Below, in pieces: positions 36,214 to 45,953 of a stretch of 64,000 bases of DNA. Location of the stretch: NCBI GenBank assembly GCA_018260425.1, contig JAGLBD010000001.1, positions 62,001-126,000 on the forward strand. The letters run 5' to 3'. A model generated the notes under the pieces. The model was not told where the DNA came from. It saw only the letters and a program-made list of their open reading frames with translations, and ran no database searches. Within the stretch, counting starts at the first letter, position 1. Each line of letters starts with the position of its first letter. Position numbers and translations under genes: made by a program. The stretch comes from Pseudogulbenkiania sp. GTDB taxonomy: Bacteria > Pseudomonadota > Gammaproteobacteria > Burkholderiales > Chromobacteriaceae.

Positions 36214-36940
36214 GGTGGGGTCCTCGCCTAGCAATGAAGTATCACCCCCGGTTTCGCGGGTGACATTTTTCCAGAATAGGATGCTCCCCGGCGTTTTGCT
36301 GATTCTGTTTGCCCTGTTGCCGTTCGTATTGTGTCTCTGGCAATACCAGCGCGGCGTGGCACGCGAAGCCGCTTTGCAGGCCTTCGCGTCTGCCGCCACG
36401 CTTCCCCCCGTGCCTCTGGCTTCCCTGCCGGTCGATGCCTCTCCCAAGGGGCAACCGGTTTCCCTTGCTGCTACGCCGGCGGCCCCGGTGATCCAGTTGG
36501 CCAATGTGAGTGTGGATGACCGTCCCGGACTGCTGGTGCTGCAACCGGTGCGTCTGGAGGATGGCAGTGTCGCGTTACTCGCTCCCGGCATGGCCTTGCA
36601 TGACGATGACCGGGTGCCGCCGCTGCCCCCCCGGGTTGCTGGACGCTGGGTCGCCTTGCCGCGCCATTTCACTTTGCCGGGTGCCGTCACGGGTGTCGCC
36701 GGGCGGGTTGATGTGGTGGATGTGGCCGTATTGGCTCACCGTCTGGCAGCGCCGCTGCGCCAGGGCATGGTGGTGATGGGGGCCGCACCCGCGCCGCTGT
36801 TGTCCTGGCCCGCGCGCCCACCGGGAGACCCGGCACGACATTATGGTTACGCCCTGCAATGGTTGCTGATGGGGCTGTGTTTGCTGATGGTTGGTGTGTA
36901 TCGACTGAGGAGGCGAAACGATGGGAAGCATGCCGTTTGA
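36212..36940 (+). CDS. SURF1 family oxidase assembly protein
   Basis: About 242 residues with one helix near each end (LPGVLLILFALLPFVLCLWQYQRG and YALQWLLMGLCLLMVGVYRLRRR) and a periplasmic domain, as in SURF1/Shy1. It helps insert heme a into subunit I. The start is uncertain: ATG 36212 has AAGGA 5 bases upstream, while ATG 36281 sits directly before the first helix and gives the usual short N-terminus. The hairpin TCACCC...GGGTGA at 36242-36262 lies between them. The sequence is divergent but topology and context agree. Confidence 0.82.
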   Translation: MVGSSPSNEVSPPVSRVTFFQNRMLPGVLLILFALLPFVLCLWQYQRGVAREAALQAFASAATLPPVPLASLPVDASPKGQPVSLAATPAAPVIQLANVSVDDRPGLLVLQPVRLEDGSVALLAPGMALHDDDRVPPLPPRVAGRWVALPRHFTLPGAVTGVAGRVDVVDVAVLAHRLAAPLRQGMVVMGAAPAPLLSWPARPPGDPARHYGYALQWLLMGLCLLMVGVYRLRRRNDGKHAV

Positions 36941-37451
36941 TGATGTCATGGTTCACCGCCAGCGCAGTGGCCGGCTGGTGTTGATCCTGTTGGCCCTGCT
37001 GTGTGCCGCGCCGGTACTGTCTGCCTGGTGGATTATCCGGGTCAGTCCACCGGCAGGCGGCACCAGTTACGGCATGTTGTTGCCGACCCGCCCGTTTCCC
37101 CCCGCGGCTGCGCCGGGCTGGCCTGCCGGTAAATGGGTACTGGTGACCCGGGAGGAGGCCAGCTGTCCTGCTGCCTGCCAGTCCTTGCGTCACACGGTGC
37201 GCCAGTTACGTACGGCGCTGGGCGAAGGGGCATCCCGTACCGCCATTGTTCATCTGGTCGAAGGCCGAAGCCCGGTAAAGGCGCGTGAAGAGTTAAGTCT
37301 CGTGGCGGAGGGCGCCACTCTGGACCAGGGGCACTTCCTGCTAGTCGATCCATTGGGTAATCAGGTGATGTCCTATCCGGCGGACGCCGATCCAAAACGG
37401 GTGATCCGCGAGCTGGGACATGTGCTTAAAACCAATAACGGACTGGGGTGA
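36921..37451 (+). CDS. Membrane-anchored CxxxC protein of the oxidase cluster
   Basis: 176 residues. One N-terminal helix (LVLILLALLCAAPVLSAWWI), then a periplasmic domain with CPAAC (CxxxC), the same spacing as the copper-binding Cys pair of SCO proteins, and a closing LLVDPLGNQVMSYPADADPKRVIREL similar to the thioredoxin-fold end of SCO. I read it as a degenerate SCO/thioredoxin-like assembly factor; homologs occur between SURF1 and ctaA in related genomes. GAGGAGG precedes ATG 36921; it overlaps SURF1 by 20 bases. Confidence 0.7.
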   Translation: MGSMPFDDVMVHRQRSGRLVLILLALLCAAPVLSAWWIIRVSPPAGGTSYGMLLPTRPFPPAAAPGWPAGKWVLVTREEASCPAACQSLRHTVRQLRTALGEGASRTAIVHLVEGRSPVKAREELSLVAEGATLDQGHFLLVDPLGNQVMSYPADADPKRVIRELGHVLKTNNGLG

Positions 37452-37453
37452 TC

Positions 37454-38443
37454 ATGAGGCGACTGGTGAGTCTGGCATTGCTGCTGGCGTGCCTGGTGGT
37501 GCCACTGGGCGCGTATGTACGGTTGTCGGACGCCGGGCTGGGGTGTCCTGATTGGCCGCTCTGCTATGGAAATGTCTCGCCCCATCATGCCAGCGAAGCC
37601 ATCGCGGCGGCAGAAGCATCGCGTCCCGAGGGGCCCGTGTCGCAAGCCAAGGCCTGGAAAGAAATGATTCACCGCTATGCCGCCAGTACGCTGGGCGTAC
37701 TGATTCTGGGCGTGGCGGTGCTGGCATGGCGCCGGCGCCGGCAACGTGTGTCGGCTTCACTGTTGTTGGGTCTGGTCGTACTGCAAGGTTTGCTGGGGAT
37801 GTGGACCGTAACCTTGCTGCTCAAACCTGCGATCGTCACGGCACACCTGATCGGCGGCATGCTCACGGTCACCGCGCTGGCCGCGATGACCTTTGTGACC
37901 CGGAGCCCGGTTGTGGTGGGGGCCGGCGTGTGGTGGACAACACGATTGCTGCCCGTGGCCGTGTTGGGACAAGTGATGTTGGGTGGTTGGGTGTCGACCA
38001 ATTATGCCGCACTGGCCTGCAACGGGTTTCCGCTATGTTCCGGTGGTGTTCCCGACATGCATTGGGGGCAGGCGTTTCATGTCTGGCGTGAATTGGGGCA
38101 GACTCCGGAGGGGGCCTTGCTGCCGTTTTCTGCGCTGATGAGCATTCATTGGGCGCATCGGCTGGGCGCGGTGCTGGTCACCGCTCTGGCAGTGTCGGTG
38201 CTGTGGCTGAGCCGCAAGACGCCCGGAACCGGTGCATACCGCCTGCTGCTGGCGGTGACTGTCGTGCTGCAGTTGGGGCTCGGCGTGGCAAATGTGGTTT
38301 TGCAACTGCCCTTGCCGGTCGCGGTTGCCCACAATGCCGGTGCGATGCTGCTGTTGGTGGTGTCTACGGTATTTTCTCTCGGCATCCGGCGTGCTGTGCC
38401 TGCCGGTTCCCGGACTGAAAGGAGTGCATCATGGCAGTCATGA
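37454..38443 (+). CDS. ctaA: Heme A synthase (Cox15/CtaA family)
   Basis: 329 residues, eight membrane helices. It oxidises the C8 methyl of heme O to the formyl group of heme A. N-terminal RLSDAGLGCPDWPLCYG is the family signature; His ligands appear in MIHRYAAS, TAHLIGGM, SIHWAHRLGA and VAHNAGAM. ATG 37454 is chosen; GTG 37448 overlapping the previous stop is possible. Followed by ctaB, which makes its substrate. Confidence 0.95.
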   Translation: MRRLVSLALLLACLVVPLGAYVRLSDAGLGCPDWPLCYGNVSPHHASEAIAAAEASRPEGPVSQAKAWKEMIHRYAASTLGVLILGVAVLAWRRRRQRVSASLLLGLVVLQGLLGMWTVTLLLKPAIVTAHLIGGMLTVTALAAMTFVTRSPVVVGAGVWWTTRLLPVAVLGQVMLGGWVSTNYAALACNGFPLCSGGVPDMHWGQAFHVWRELGQTPEGALLPFSALMSIHWAHRLGAVLVTALAVSVLWLSRKTPGTGAYRLLLAVTVVLQLGLGVANVVLQLPLPVAVAHNAGAMLLLVVSTVFSLGIRRAVPAGSRTERSASWQS

Positions 38444-39327
38444 TCCAGCCGCTGGCACGTCATCGTGCCCGGGCCATACTGGCCATCGCCAAACCCCGTG
38501 TCGTGTTGCTTATCGTGTTTTGTGCCGTGATTGGGATGATGCTGGCGGTTCCCGGTATCCCCGATCTTCAGCGTATGCTGGCGGCGACCGTCGGCATTGG
38601 CTTGGTGGCGAGTGCGGCGGCCATGATCAATTGTCTGGTGGAACGCAGCATCGATGCGACGATGAAGCGCACGGCCTGGCGCGCGACGGCGCGTGGCGAT
38701 ATCGGGATGGTCGAAACGTTGATTGTCGCGCTGGTCACCGGTGGATTCGGCATGGCCTTGCTGGCGGGAATGGTCAATGCGCTCACCGCCTGGCTGACCT
38801 TGGGGACATTTGTCGGTTACGCCATCGTGTATACCCTGCTGTTGAAACCCAATACCCCGCAGAATATCGTGATTGGTGGTGCCAGCGGTGCCATGCCGCC
38901 GTTACTGGGATGGGTGGCGATGACCGGCGAAGTGAATGCACTGGCGTTGACGCTGTTTCTGATCATCTATACCTGGACGCCTCCCCATTTCTGGGCCTTG
39001 GCATTGTACCGGCGCGAAGAGTATGCCCGCGCGGGTTTGCCGATGCTGCCGGTAACCCATGGCGAGCGTTTCACGACCCTGTCCATCGTACTCTATACCC
39101 TGCTGTTGCTTGGCGTAACGTTGCTGCCGGTGGCACTGGGAGCGGCGGGTTGGGTCTACCTCGCCGGCGTCATGGCGCTCAACGGGCGCTTCCTCTGGCT
39201 TGCCCTGCGCCTGCATGCTCAGTATGCTGATGCACTGGCGCGCAAATTGTTTATCTGGTCCATTCACTACCTGACGCTGCTGTTTGCGCTGTTGCTGGTT
39301 GATCATTATTGGCGAATACCTGTCTGA
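38431..39327 (+). CDS. ctaB: Protoheme IX farnesyltransferase (heme O synthase)
   Basis: 298 residues of the UbiA prenyltransferase family (CyoE/CtaB). It attaches farnesyl to protoheme to form heme O. The first Asp-rich motif appears as NCLVERSIDATMKRT, with Glu at the usual first Asp, and the second region as YTWTPPHFWALALYRREEY. AAAGGAG lies 6 bases before ATG 38431, inside the ctaA end. The stretch AWRATARGDI differs from the usual RxRPLP pattern after the first motif. Confidence 0.94.
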   Translation: MAVMIQPLARHRARAILAIAKPRVVLLIVFCAVIGMMLAVPGIPDLQRMLAATVGIGLVASAAAMINCLVERSIDATMKRTAWRATARGDIGMVETLIVALVTGGFGMALLAGMVNALTAWLTLGTFVGYAIVYTLLLKPNTPQNIVIGGASGAMPPLLGWVAMTGEVNALALTLFLIIYTWTPPHFWALALYRREEYARAGLPMLPVTHGERFTTLSIVLYTLLLLGVTLLPVALGAAGWVYLAGVMALNGRFLWLALRLHAQYADALARKLFIWSIHYLTLLFALLLVDHYWRIPV

Positions 39328-39332
39328 AACCG

Positions 39333-39923
39333 ATGCGCTTACTGACAAAATGGCTGGTGGTGTTGTGTGTGTTAGCCGGGCTGACAGGCTGTCAGCGTGA
39401 GAATGCCCCTCCGCTTTCCTTCAAGGGAAGCGATATCAGCGGCGCTTCGTTCGGTGGTGACTTTTCATTGACCGGGCAGGATGGCAAAACGCACCGTCTG
39501 TCCGAGTATCGCGGCAAAGTGGTGGCACTGTTCTTTGGCTATACCCATTGCCCGGACGTCTGTCCGACCACGTTGCTGGAGTATGCCTCGGCACTCAAGC
39601 AACCGGGGATTGATGCCGATAAGGTTCAGGTACTGTTCGTGTCGGTGGATCCGGAACGGGATACCCGTGAGGTGTTGGCAAGCTATGTGCCGCACTTCGA
39701 CCCGCGATTCCTGGGGTTGACCGGTCAGGTGGCCGAGGTGAATGCCGTGATGAACCGCTTCCGCATCGTGGCCCAGAAGGTCAACGGCGCGGGAGGCAGT
39801 TACACCATCGATCACAGCGCAGGTTCCTATCTGTTTGATAAACAGGGGAAGTTGCGTGTTTACGAACCGTATGCGACACCATCGTCGTCACTGGCCCATG
39901 ATATTCAAGAGCTGTTACGCTAG
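39333..39923 (+). CDS. SCO family copper chaperone lipoprotein
   Basis: 196 residues. A lipoprotein signal with lipobox LTGC (Cys20), then a thioredoxin fold with the copper pair C73 and C77 in THCPDVCPTT and the His in YTIDHSAGSY. It assembles the CuA site of subunit II in the periplasm. ATG 39333 is used because it begins the signal peptide; a TTG 24 bases earlier is unlikely. Last gene of the oxidase cluster. Confidence 0.95.
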   Translation: MRLLTKWLVVLCVLAGLTGCQRENAPPLSFKGSDISGASFGGDFSLTGQDGKTHRLSEYRGKVVALFFGYTHCPDVCPTTLLEYASALKQPGIDADKVQVLFVSVDPERDTREVLASYVPHFDPRFLGLTGQVAEVNAVMNRFRIVAQKVNGAGGSYTIDHSAGSYLFDKQGKLRVYEPYATPSSSLAHDIQELLR

Positions 39924-39970
39924 AATAAGCATGAAGACTACCCCAGCCCTTGAATTGAGAGTCCTGCATC

Positions 39971-40732
39971 GTGAGTGAAGAAAAACGTCCCGGCGGAGCC
40001 TCCGGATCCAGTCCCCTGGATCTGGCCAAGTACACGCTATCCTCACCGCTCGAGGTCGCTCATCACCTCAAAACCATTGCCAATCAAGGGCATATGGTCA
40101 CCGTGTTTTCCAATAAGGGTAAAACCTTTATTCTCACCCGCTTCCTGCAAGTGGATGCCAAAAGCCGGACGCTGGTGTTCGATTGGGGGGCCGACCCCGA
40201 GACCAACACCCAGATGCTGGGCAGCGAACGCAATGTCTTCGTCTGTTCGCCCGAGGGGGTCAAAACCCAATTCATCACCGGGCAGGCACGCAAGGTCGAT
40301 TTCGAGGGACGTCCGGCGTTCGAGGTGACCTTGCCGGAGCAAGTCATCAAATTGCAGCGTCGGGAGTTTTTCCGGATTCGTACCCCGGTGGGTACCCCGG
40401 TCATGTGCACCATTGCCGACTATCCCGACAGCCCGATCGACCTGCAACTGTTCGATATCAGTCTTGGCGGCTTGTCCCTGTGGCTGCCATCACCCACCAC
40501 GCCAGGCTTTGAGCTGGGCAAGCAATACTTCCGCTGCTCGATGGAATTGCGTCCGTTTGGCGTGTTGCCGTGTGCCATGGAAGTGCGCCATCGCCTGCCG
40601 GTCACCTTGCGCAATGGCCAGGATGCCGTTCGCATCGGCACCAGCTTCCTCGGCCTACCTTCCAGCATGGAAAACCTTATCCAGAAATATGTCGGTCAGT
40701 TAGAGCGTGAACGACGGGCGATGATGAGGTAA
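39971..40732 (+). CDS. YcgR-like PilZ protein (cyclic-di-GMP-binding flagellar brake)
   Basis: 253 residues from GTG 39971 (GAGAG upstream). An N-terminal YcgR-type domain (HLKTIANQGHMVTVFSNKGKTFILTRFLQVD) is followed by a PilZ domain with both c-di-GMP motifs: RREFFR (RxxxR) and DISLGG (D/NxSxxG). In E. coli the YcgR protein binds the flagellar motor when loaded with c-di-GMP and slows it. No flagellar genes are in the window, so the target here is inferred only. Confidence 0.9.
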   Translation: MSEEKRPGGASGSSPLDLAKYTLSSPLEVAHHLKTIANQGHMVTVFSNKGKTFILTRFLQVDAKSRTLVFDWGADPETNTQMLGSERNVFVCSPEGVKTQFITGQARKVDFEGRPAFEVTLPEQVIKLQRREFFRIRTPVGTPVMCTIADYPDSPIDLQLFDISLGGLSLWLPSPTTPGFELGKQYFRCSMELRPFGVLPCAMEVRHRLPVTLRNGQDAVRIGTSFLGLPSSMENLIQKYVGQLERERRAMMR

Positions 40733-40774
40733 TAGACCAGTCGGTCATCTTGCGCAGTGCGTTTGCAGCATGAC

Positions 40775-40814
40775 GGATTTCGGGTATGCTTTATCAATTC
40801 CAAGACCGAAATCC
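40775..40814. promoter_or_regulatory. Inverted repeat over the candidate hisG promoter
   Basis: GGATTTCGG (40775-40783) and CCGAAATCC (40806-40814) are perfect 9-bp arms with a 22-base spacer. TATGCT (40785-40790) inside, with TTGCAG 16 bp upstream (40763-40768), makes a possible promoter for the his operon. The arms could form an operator or a leader stem. Confidence 0.4.
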
Positions 40815-40883
40815 ATCACCCGGCAAGGTGCGGCAAATCGTTGAAAAAACGTTATTTTCGCCCTGGCCACGCTAGCGACTGCC

Positions 40884-41537
40884 ATGACGTTGACCATTGC
40901 CCTGTCCAAAGGGCGCATCTTTGAAGAAACCCTGCCGCTGCTTGCCGCCGCAGGGATCGTTCCGGCCGAAGCTCCGGAGTCCTCCCGCAAACTCATTATC
41001 GGTACCAACCATCCCGATGTCCGTCTGGTGATCGTGCGTGCCTCCGATGTTCCGACCTATGTGCAATATGGCGCAGCGGACCTCGGTATCGCCGGTCGTG
41101 ACGTGCTCATCGAGCATGGCGGCGCCGGTCTCTACCATCCGCTCGATCTGGATATTGCCCGCTGCCGCATGATGGTGGCCGCGGCAGAGGGCTTTGACTA
41201 CGAGGCGGCGGTACGCCATGGCGCACGTCTTAAAGTGGCGACCAAATACCCCCTGATTGCGCGCGAACATTTCGCGCGCAAAGGGGTGCATGTGGACATC
41301 ATCAAACTCTATGGTTCGATGGAGCTGGCCCCGCTGGTCGGCCTGTCCGATGTGATCGTCGATCTGGTCTCCACTGGTGGCACCCTGCGCGCCAACCGTC
41401 TGGTGGCGGTAGAGCACATCATCGATATCAGTTCCCGACTGGTGGTTAACCAGGCGGCGCTCAAACTCAAGCACGAGACTATCCAGCCGGTACTGGATGC
41501 TTTTGCCCGCGTGGTCGGCGCGGCCAACCCGAGGTAA
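40884..41537 (+). CDS. hisG: ATP phosphoribosyltransferase catalytic subunit, short form
   Basis: 217 residues, the HisZ-dependent short HisG lacking the C-terminal regulatory domain. First step of histidine synthesis: ATP plus PRPP to phosphoribosyl-ATP. Motifs: [29 protein letters not shown], and the PRPP loop [13 protein letters not shown]. The partner HisZ is not encoded here and must lie elsewhere. First gene of the his operon. Confidence 0.96.
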   Translation: MTLTIALSKGRIFEETLPLLAAAGIVPAEAPESSRKLIIGTNHPDVRLVIVRASDVPTYVQYGAADLGIAGRDVLIEHGGAGLYHPLDLDIARCRMMVAAAEGFDYEAAVRHGARLKVATKYPLIAREHFARKGVHVDIIKLYGSMELAPLVGLSDVIVDLVSTGGTLRANRLVAVEHIIDISSRLVVNQAALKLKHETIQPVLDAFARVVGAANPR

Positions 41538-41542
41538 GCAGC

Positions 41543-42835
41543 ATGTTGCGTCTTTCATCCCGTGATAGTGATTTTGCCGAGCGGCTGGATGCCTTGCTGG
41601 CATTCGAAACCGCTCAGGACCCTGCCGTCGATGCCGCCGTGGCCGAGATCTGCCATGACGTTGCGACCCGTGGCGATGCCGCACTGATCGAATACACCAA
41701 CCGCTTTGACCGCATGGCGGTCAAGCATGTCGATGAACTGATCCTGTCCCGTCACGAGCTGGAAGCCGCTCTGGAACGTCTCGAGCCGGAGGTGCGTGCC
41801 GCACTGGAAGCGGCGGCAGCCCGGGTGCGTCGTTACCACGAACGGCAGGTTCAGGCCTCCTGGCACTACGAAGATGAAGACGGTACGCTGCTTGGCCAGC
41901 AGGTGACGGCACTCGACCGTGTCGGGATTTATGTTCCGGGCGGCAAGGCGGCCTACCCGAGTTCGGTATTGATGAATGCCATTCCGGCCCGGGTGGCCGG
42001 CGTCGGCGAAATCATCATGGTCGTTCCCACTCCGGGAGGCGAACGCAATGACCTGGTTCTGGCCGCGGCCTGTATCGCCGGTGTTGACCGGGTGATCACC
42101 GTGGGCGGTGCGCAAGCCGTGGCGGCATTGGCCTATGGCACGGCCAGTATTCCCCAGGTCGACAAGATCACCGGCCCGGGCAATGCCTGGGTGGCCGCCG
42201 CCAAACGTCGGGTGTTCGGTGTAGTGGGTATCGACATGGTGGCAGGACCGTCGGAAATCCTGGTGATTTGCGACGGCGAAACCGACCCGGACTGGATCGC
42301 CATGGACTTGTTCAGTCAGGCCGAGCATGACGAGATTGCCCAGGCGATTCTGTTGTGTCCGTCGGATGACTTTATTTCACAGGTTGAAGCCAGTATTGCC
42401 CGTTTGCTGCCGACCATGCCGCGCCGCGAGATCATCGAAGCTTCCTTGGGCAACCGTGGCGCCTTGATCACCGTTGAAGATCTGGACGATGCCTGTCGCA
42501 TCGCCAATATCATCGCCCCGGAACACCTGGAGTTGTCGGTTGGCGAGCCTGAGCAACTGTTGCCGAAGTTGCGTCATGCCGGGGCTATTTTCATGGGCCG
42601 TTTCAGTTCCGAGAGTCTCGGCGATTACTGTGCCGGTCCCAATCACGTCCTGCCGACGTCGCGAACGGCTCGCTTTGCCAGTCCGCTCGGCGTCTATGAT
42701 TTCCAGAAGCGTTCCAGTTTGATCCGGGTGTCCCGTGAAGGGGCGCAGGGTCTGGGCCGTATCGCTTCCCTGCTGGCCCGGGGAGAGGGCCTGACCGCAC
42801 ACGCCCGTTCTGCCGAACTGCGGCTTGAGGAGTAA
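41543..42835 (+). CDS. hisD: Histidinol dehydrogenase
   Basis: 430 residues. It oxidises L-histidinol to histidine in two NAD steps with one zinc. Signature [30 protein letters not shown], the zinc-site [15 protein letters not shown], and [19 protein letters not shown]. It begins 5 bases after hisG, out of the usual pathway order, as in many proteobacterial operons. Confidence 0.96.
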   Translation: MLRLSSRDSDFAERLDALLAFETAQDPAVDAAVAEICHDVATRGDAALIEYTNRFDRMAVKHVDELILSRHELEAALERLEPEVRAALEAAAARVRRYHERQVQASWHYEDEDGTLLGQQVTALDRVGIYVPGGKAAYPSSVLMNAIPARVAGVGEIIMVVPTPGGERNDLVLAAACIAGVDRVITVGGAQAVAALAYGTASIPQVDKITGPGNAWVAAAKRRVFGVVGIDMVAGPSEILVICDGETDPDWIAMDLFSQAEHDEIAQAILLCPSDDFISQVEASIARLLPTMPRREIIEASLGNRGALITVEDLDDACRIANIIAPEHLELSVGEPEQLLPKLRHAGAIFMGRFSSESLGDYCAGPNHVLPTSRTARFASPLGVYDFQKRSSLIRVSREGAQGLGRIASLLARGEGLTAHARSAELRLEE

Positions 42836-42840
42836 GTTGC

Positions 42841-43911
42841 ATGAAGTTGCCCGTCGACCAACTGATCCGTCCCGATATTCTGGCAATGAAAGCCTATCCG
42901 GTGGCGGCTGCCGAAGGTTTCATCAAACTCGATGCCATGGAAAATCCCTGGCGTTTGTCGCAGGACCTGCTGGTCGAACTGGGCCGGCAACTGGCCGAAG
43001 CTCATATCAACCGGTACCCGGACCCTTCCGGTGGCGGTCTCAAGGAAATGCTGCGTGTGGCTGCCGGCATTCCCGGCAATGCCGACATTCTGTTGGGCAA
43101 TGGCTCGGATGAAGTCATCACCTTGATTACCCAGGCGCTGGCCCGGCCGGGCGCCACCGTGATGGCACTCGAGCCCTCGTTCGTCATGTACAAGCTCAAC
43201 GCGGTGTTTTCCCGGGTGAACTACGTCGGCGTGCCGCTCAACCATGATTTCACCTTGAATCTGCCGGTGTTGCTCGACGCTATCGCCAAAAACCAGCCTG
43301 CCGTACTGTTCCTGGCCTATCCGAACAATCCGACCGGCAATCGTTATTCGCGGGACGACGTGCTGGCCGTGATCGAGGCCTCACCGGGGTTGGTGGTTAT
43401 TGATGAGGCCTATGGGCCGTTCTCTGACGATAGTCTTATGGACTTGGCGGGTAGCGTGGACAATCTGATTGTGATGCGCACATTGTCGAAAGTGGGTCTG
43501 GCCGGGATTCGTCTGGGCTATGCGGCCGGCCAGCCCAAGTGGATCGCCGAGCTGGACAAGGTGCGCCCACCTTACAATATCAATGTACTGACCCAGATTA
43601 CCGCACGCTTTGCCTTGACCCATTCGGGGGTATTCGAGGAGCAGGCGGCGGCATTGCGTCGTGAACGCAGCCATCTGGCTGAAGCCTTGGCGGCGTATCC
43701 CGGAGTCCGTGTCTATCCGAGCGAAGCCAACTTCCTGACCATTCGCCTGCCCGAGGCCGACTTGCTGTATGCCTGGCTCAAGAGTCGCCGCATTCTGATC
43801 AAGAACCTGGGGGGGATGCATCCCATGCTGGAAAACTGTCTGCGTTTCACCGTGGGCAGCCCCGATGAAAACCGTGCGGTGATTGCCGCGCTCGACGAGT
43901 ACTTCCGATGA
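42841..43911 (+). CDS. hisC: Histidinol-phosphate aminotransferase
   Basis: 356 residues, fold-type I PLP aminotransferase. It converts imidazole acetol phosphate to histidinol phosphate. [28 protein letters not shown] with the PLP Asp, and [14 protein letters not shown] with the Schiff-base Lys. GAGGAG precedes ATG 42841. Its stop overlaps hisB as ATGA. Confidence 0.95.
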   Translation: MKLPVDQLIRPDILAMKAYPVAAAEGFIKLDAMENPWRLSQDLLVELGRQLAEAHINRYPDPSGGGLKEMLRVAAGIPGNADILLGNGSDEVITLITQALARPGATVMALEPSFVMYKLNAVFSRVNYVGVPLNHDFTLNLPVLLDAIAKNQPAVLFLAYPNNPTGNRYSRDDVLAVIEASPGLVVIDEAYGPFSDDSLMDLAGSVDNLIVMRTLSKVGLAGIRLGYAAGQPKWIAELDKVRPPYNINVLTQITARFALTHSGVFEEQAAALRRERSHLAEALAAYPGVRVYPSEANFLTIRLPEADLLYAWLKSRRILIKNLGGMHPMLENCLRFTVGSPDENRAVIAALDEYFR

Positions 43912-44507
43912 CATCGCGCTCTGCTACCGTTACCCGCACTACGCTGGAAACCCGTATCACCGTCACCCTCGATCTGGATGGCCGCGGGGTTTCCCGCTTT
44001 GCGACCGGTGTTCCGTTTCTTGAGCACATGATGGATCAGATTGCCCGTCACGGGCTGATCGATCTGGATATCGTAGCCGAAGGTGATTTGCATATCGATG
44101 CCCACCATACCGTGGAAGATATCGGCATTACTCTCGGTCAGGCGTTTGCCCAAGCCATCGGCGACAAGAAAGGCATCCGTCGTTACGGGCATGCCTACGT
44201 GCCGCTGGACGAGGCCTTGTCGCGGGTGGTGATCGATCTCTCCGGGCGTCCCGGCCTGACCTGGGAGGTGCCGTTTACCCGGGCCGCCATCGGTCAGTTC
44301 GACGTTGATTTGTTCTCCGAGTTTTTCCATGGCTTTGTCAACCATGCCATGGTGACCCTGCATGTCGACAACCTGCGTGGCCAGAACAGTCATCATCAGG
44401 CCGAAACGGTATTCAAGGCTTTTGGCCGCGCCTTGCGCATGGCCTGTGAAGCCGATGAGCGCATGGCGGGGATCACTCCGTCGACCAAGGGCACATTAAC
44501 CCTTTGA
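43908..44507 (+). CDS. hisB: Imidazoleglycerol-phosphate dehydratase
   Basis: 199 residues, the monofunctional form without the phosphatase domain. Metal-binding His clusters: [27 protein letters not shown], and [17 protein letters not shown]. It dehydrates imidazoleglycerol phosphate. The phosphatase step must come from another, unlinked enzyme. Confidence 0.96.
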   Translation: MTSRSATVTRTTLETRITVTLDLDGRGVSRFATGVPFLEHMMDQIARHGLIDLDIVAEGDLHIDAHHTVEDIGITLGQAFAQAIGDKKGIRRYGHAYVPLDEALSRVVIDLSGRPGLTWEVPFTRAAIGQFDVDLFSEFFHGFVNHAMVTLHVDNLRGQNSHHQAETVFKAFGRALRMACEADERMAGITPSTKGTLTL

Positions 44508-44534
44508 CCCCCTTGCAGACTCGGATGGTCTAAC

Positions 44535-45176
44535 ATGAAAGTTGTTGTGATCGATTACGGCATGGGTAACCTGCATTCGGTGCTCAAGTCGGTGCAAAGC
44601 GTCAATGATGGTAGCGCCAACATTGTGTTGAGCAGCGACCCGGAGACCGTGGCCCGTGCCGACAAAGTGATTTTTCCGGGGCAGGGTGCCATGCCGGATT
44701 GTATGCGTGAACTGAATGCCCACGGTTTGGGCGAGGCGGTGCGCGAAGCGGCGAAGAACAAACCGTTCTTCGGTATTTGCGTGGGCGCCCAGTTGCTGTT
44801 TGACCATAGTGAAGAAGGCGATACGCCGGGTCTGGGCCTGTTCCCGGGCAAGGTGGTGCGTTTTTCGAATGGCATGAAGGATGCAGCGGGCGAACGGCTG
44901 AAGGTGCCGCACATGGGATGGAACCGTGTCTGGCAACGGCAGGCGCATCCGCTGTTCGAAGGTATCGAGGATGGGGAGCGCTTCTATTTTGTGCACAGTT
45001 ATCACTTTGCACCGGATGATGCGTCCCTGACCGTGGGGGAAAGTGATTATCCGGGGCGCTTTTCCTGTATCGTAGGCCGGGACAATGTCTTTGCGACTCA
45101 GTTCCACACCGAGAAAAGCCATCTGGCAGGACTTCGCATGATGAAGAATTTCCTCGCCTGGGATGGCTCTGTATAA
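44535..45176 (+). CDS. hisH: Imidazole glycerol phosphate synthase, glutaminase subunit
   Basis: 213 residues, class I glutamine amidotransferase. DYGMGNLHSV opens the domain; FFGICVGAQLLFD holds the nucleophile Cys; FATQFHTEKSHLAGLR holds the catalytic His and Glu. It feeds ammonia to HisF. The usual GxCLGMQ reads GICVGAQ. Confidence 0.95.
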   Translation: MKVVVIDYGMGNLHSVLKSVQSVNDGSANIVLSSDPETVARADKVIFPGQGAMPDCMRELNAHGLGEAVREAAKNKPFFGICVGAQLLFDHSEEGDTPGLGLFPGKVVRFSNGMKDAAGERLKVPHMGWNRVWQRQAHPLFEGIEDGERFYFVHSYHFAPDDASLTVGESDYPGRFSCIVGRDNVFATQFHTEKSHLAGLRMMKNFLAWDGSV

Positions 45177-45197
45177 CTTACTACATTCAAGACTGCC

Positions 45198-45941
45198 ATG
45201 CTGCTCATACCCGCTATCGACCTTAAGGATGGTCAGTGCGTACGCCTGAAACAAGGTGTGATGGAAGACGCCACCATTTTCTCCGAAGACCCGGTCCAGG
45301 TCGCATTGCATTGGCGCGATCAGGGTGCGCGTCGATTGCATCTGGTCGACCTTGACGGCGCATTTGCCGGCAAGCCGAAAAACCTTGGCGTGATCCGCGA
45401 GATTCTCGAGGAAGTCGGCAGTGACATGCCGGTTCAGTTGGGAGGCGGAATCCGTGATCTGGATACCATCGAGGCCTACCTCGATATGGGGTTGGAGTAT
45501 GTGATCATCGGCACCGCGGCAGTGAAAACCCCTGGTTTCCTGCGCGATGCCTGCGACGCGTTCCCGGGACAGGTTATCGTGGGTCTGGATGCCAAGGACG
45601 GCATGGTCGCCACCGATGGCTGGGCCAAGATTACCCAGCACAATGTGATCGATCTGGCCCGTCGCTTCGAGGACTATGGCGTGGTGTCGGTGATCTACAC
45701 CGATATCGGCCGTGACGGCATGATGACCGGCGTGAATATCGAGGCGACGGTGCGTTTGGCGCAAGCCCTGAAAATCCCGGTGATTGCCTCTGGCGGCCTG
45801 ACCAATCTCGATGACGTGCGCAAACTGGTGGCGGTCGAAGCCGAAGGGGTGGAGGGTGCCATTACCGGTCGTGCCATCTACGAAGGCAGCCTTCGTTTCG
45901 ACGAGGCCCAAACCCTGGCGGACGAGCTGTCCGACGCCTAA
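45198..45941 (+). CDS. hisA: ProFAR isomerase (phosphoribosylformimino-AICAR ribotide isomerase)
   Basis: 247 residues, TIM barrel. Catalytic Asp residues in [15 protein letters not shown] and in [16 protein letters not shown]; phosphate sites QLGGGIR and ASGGLTN. An Amadori rearrangement yields PRFAR, the substrate of HisF/HisH. Confidence 0.96.
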   Translation: MLLIPAIDLKDGQCVRLKQGVMEDATIFSEDPVQVALHWRDQGARRLHLVDLDGAFAGKPKNLGVIREILEEVGSDMPVQLGGGIRDLDTIEAYLDMGLEYVIIGTAAVKTPGFLRDACDAFPGQVIVGLDAKDGMVATDGWAKITQHNVIDLARRFEDYGVVSVIYTDIGRDGMMTGVNIEATVRLAQALKIPVIASGGLTNLDDVRKLVAVEAEGVEGAITGRAIYEGSLRFDEAQTLADELSDA

Positions 45942-45953
45942 CCCGAAAGCATC

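Noticed and set aside
36242..36268. TCACCC...GGGTGA plus T-run as the terminator of the oxidase operon
   Set aside because: It lies between two SURF1 start candidates, and the genes after it continue the same pathway; kept only as a possible regulatory stem.
36010..36690. 226-residue reverse frame covering the DUF2909 and SURF1 regions
   Set aside because: Only its last 67 residues look like protein (DUF2909); the rest is antisense of SURF1.
40770..40844. 24-codon frame before hisG as a histidine leader peptide
   Set aside because: It contains no His codons and no terminator/antiterminator arrangement is visible, so classical his attenuation is not supported.
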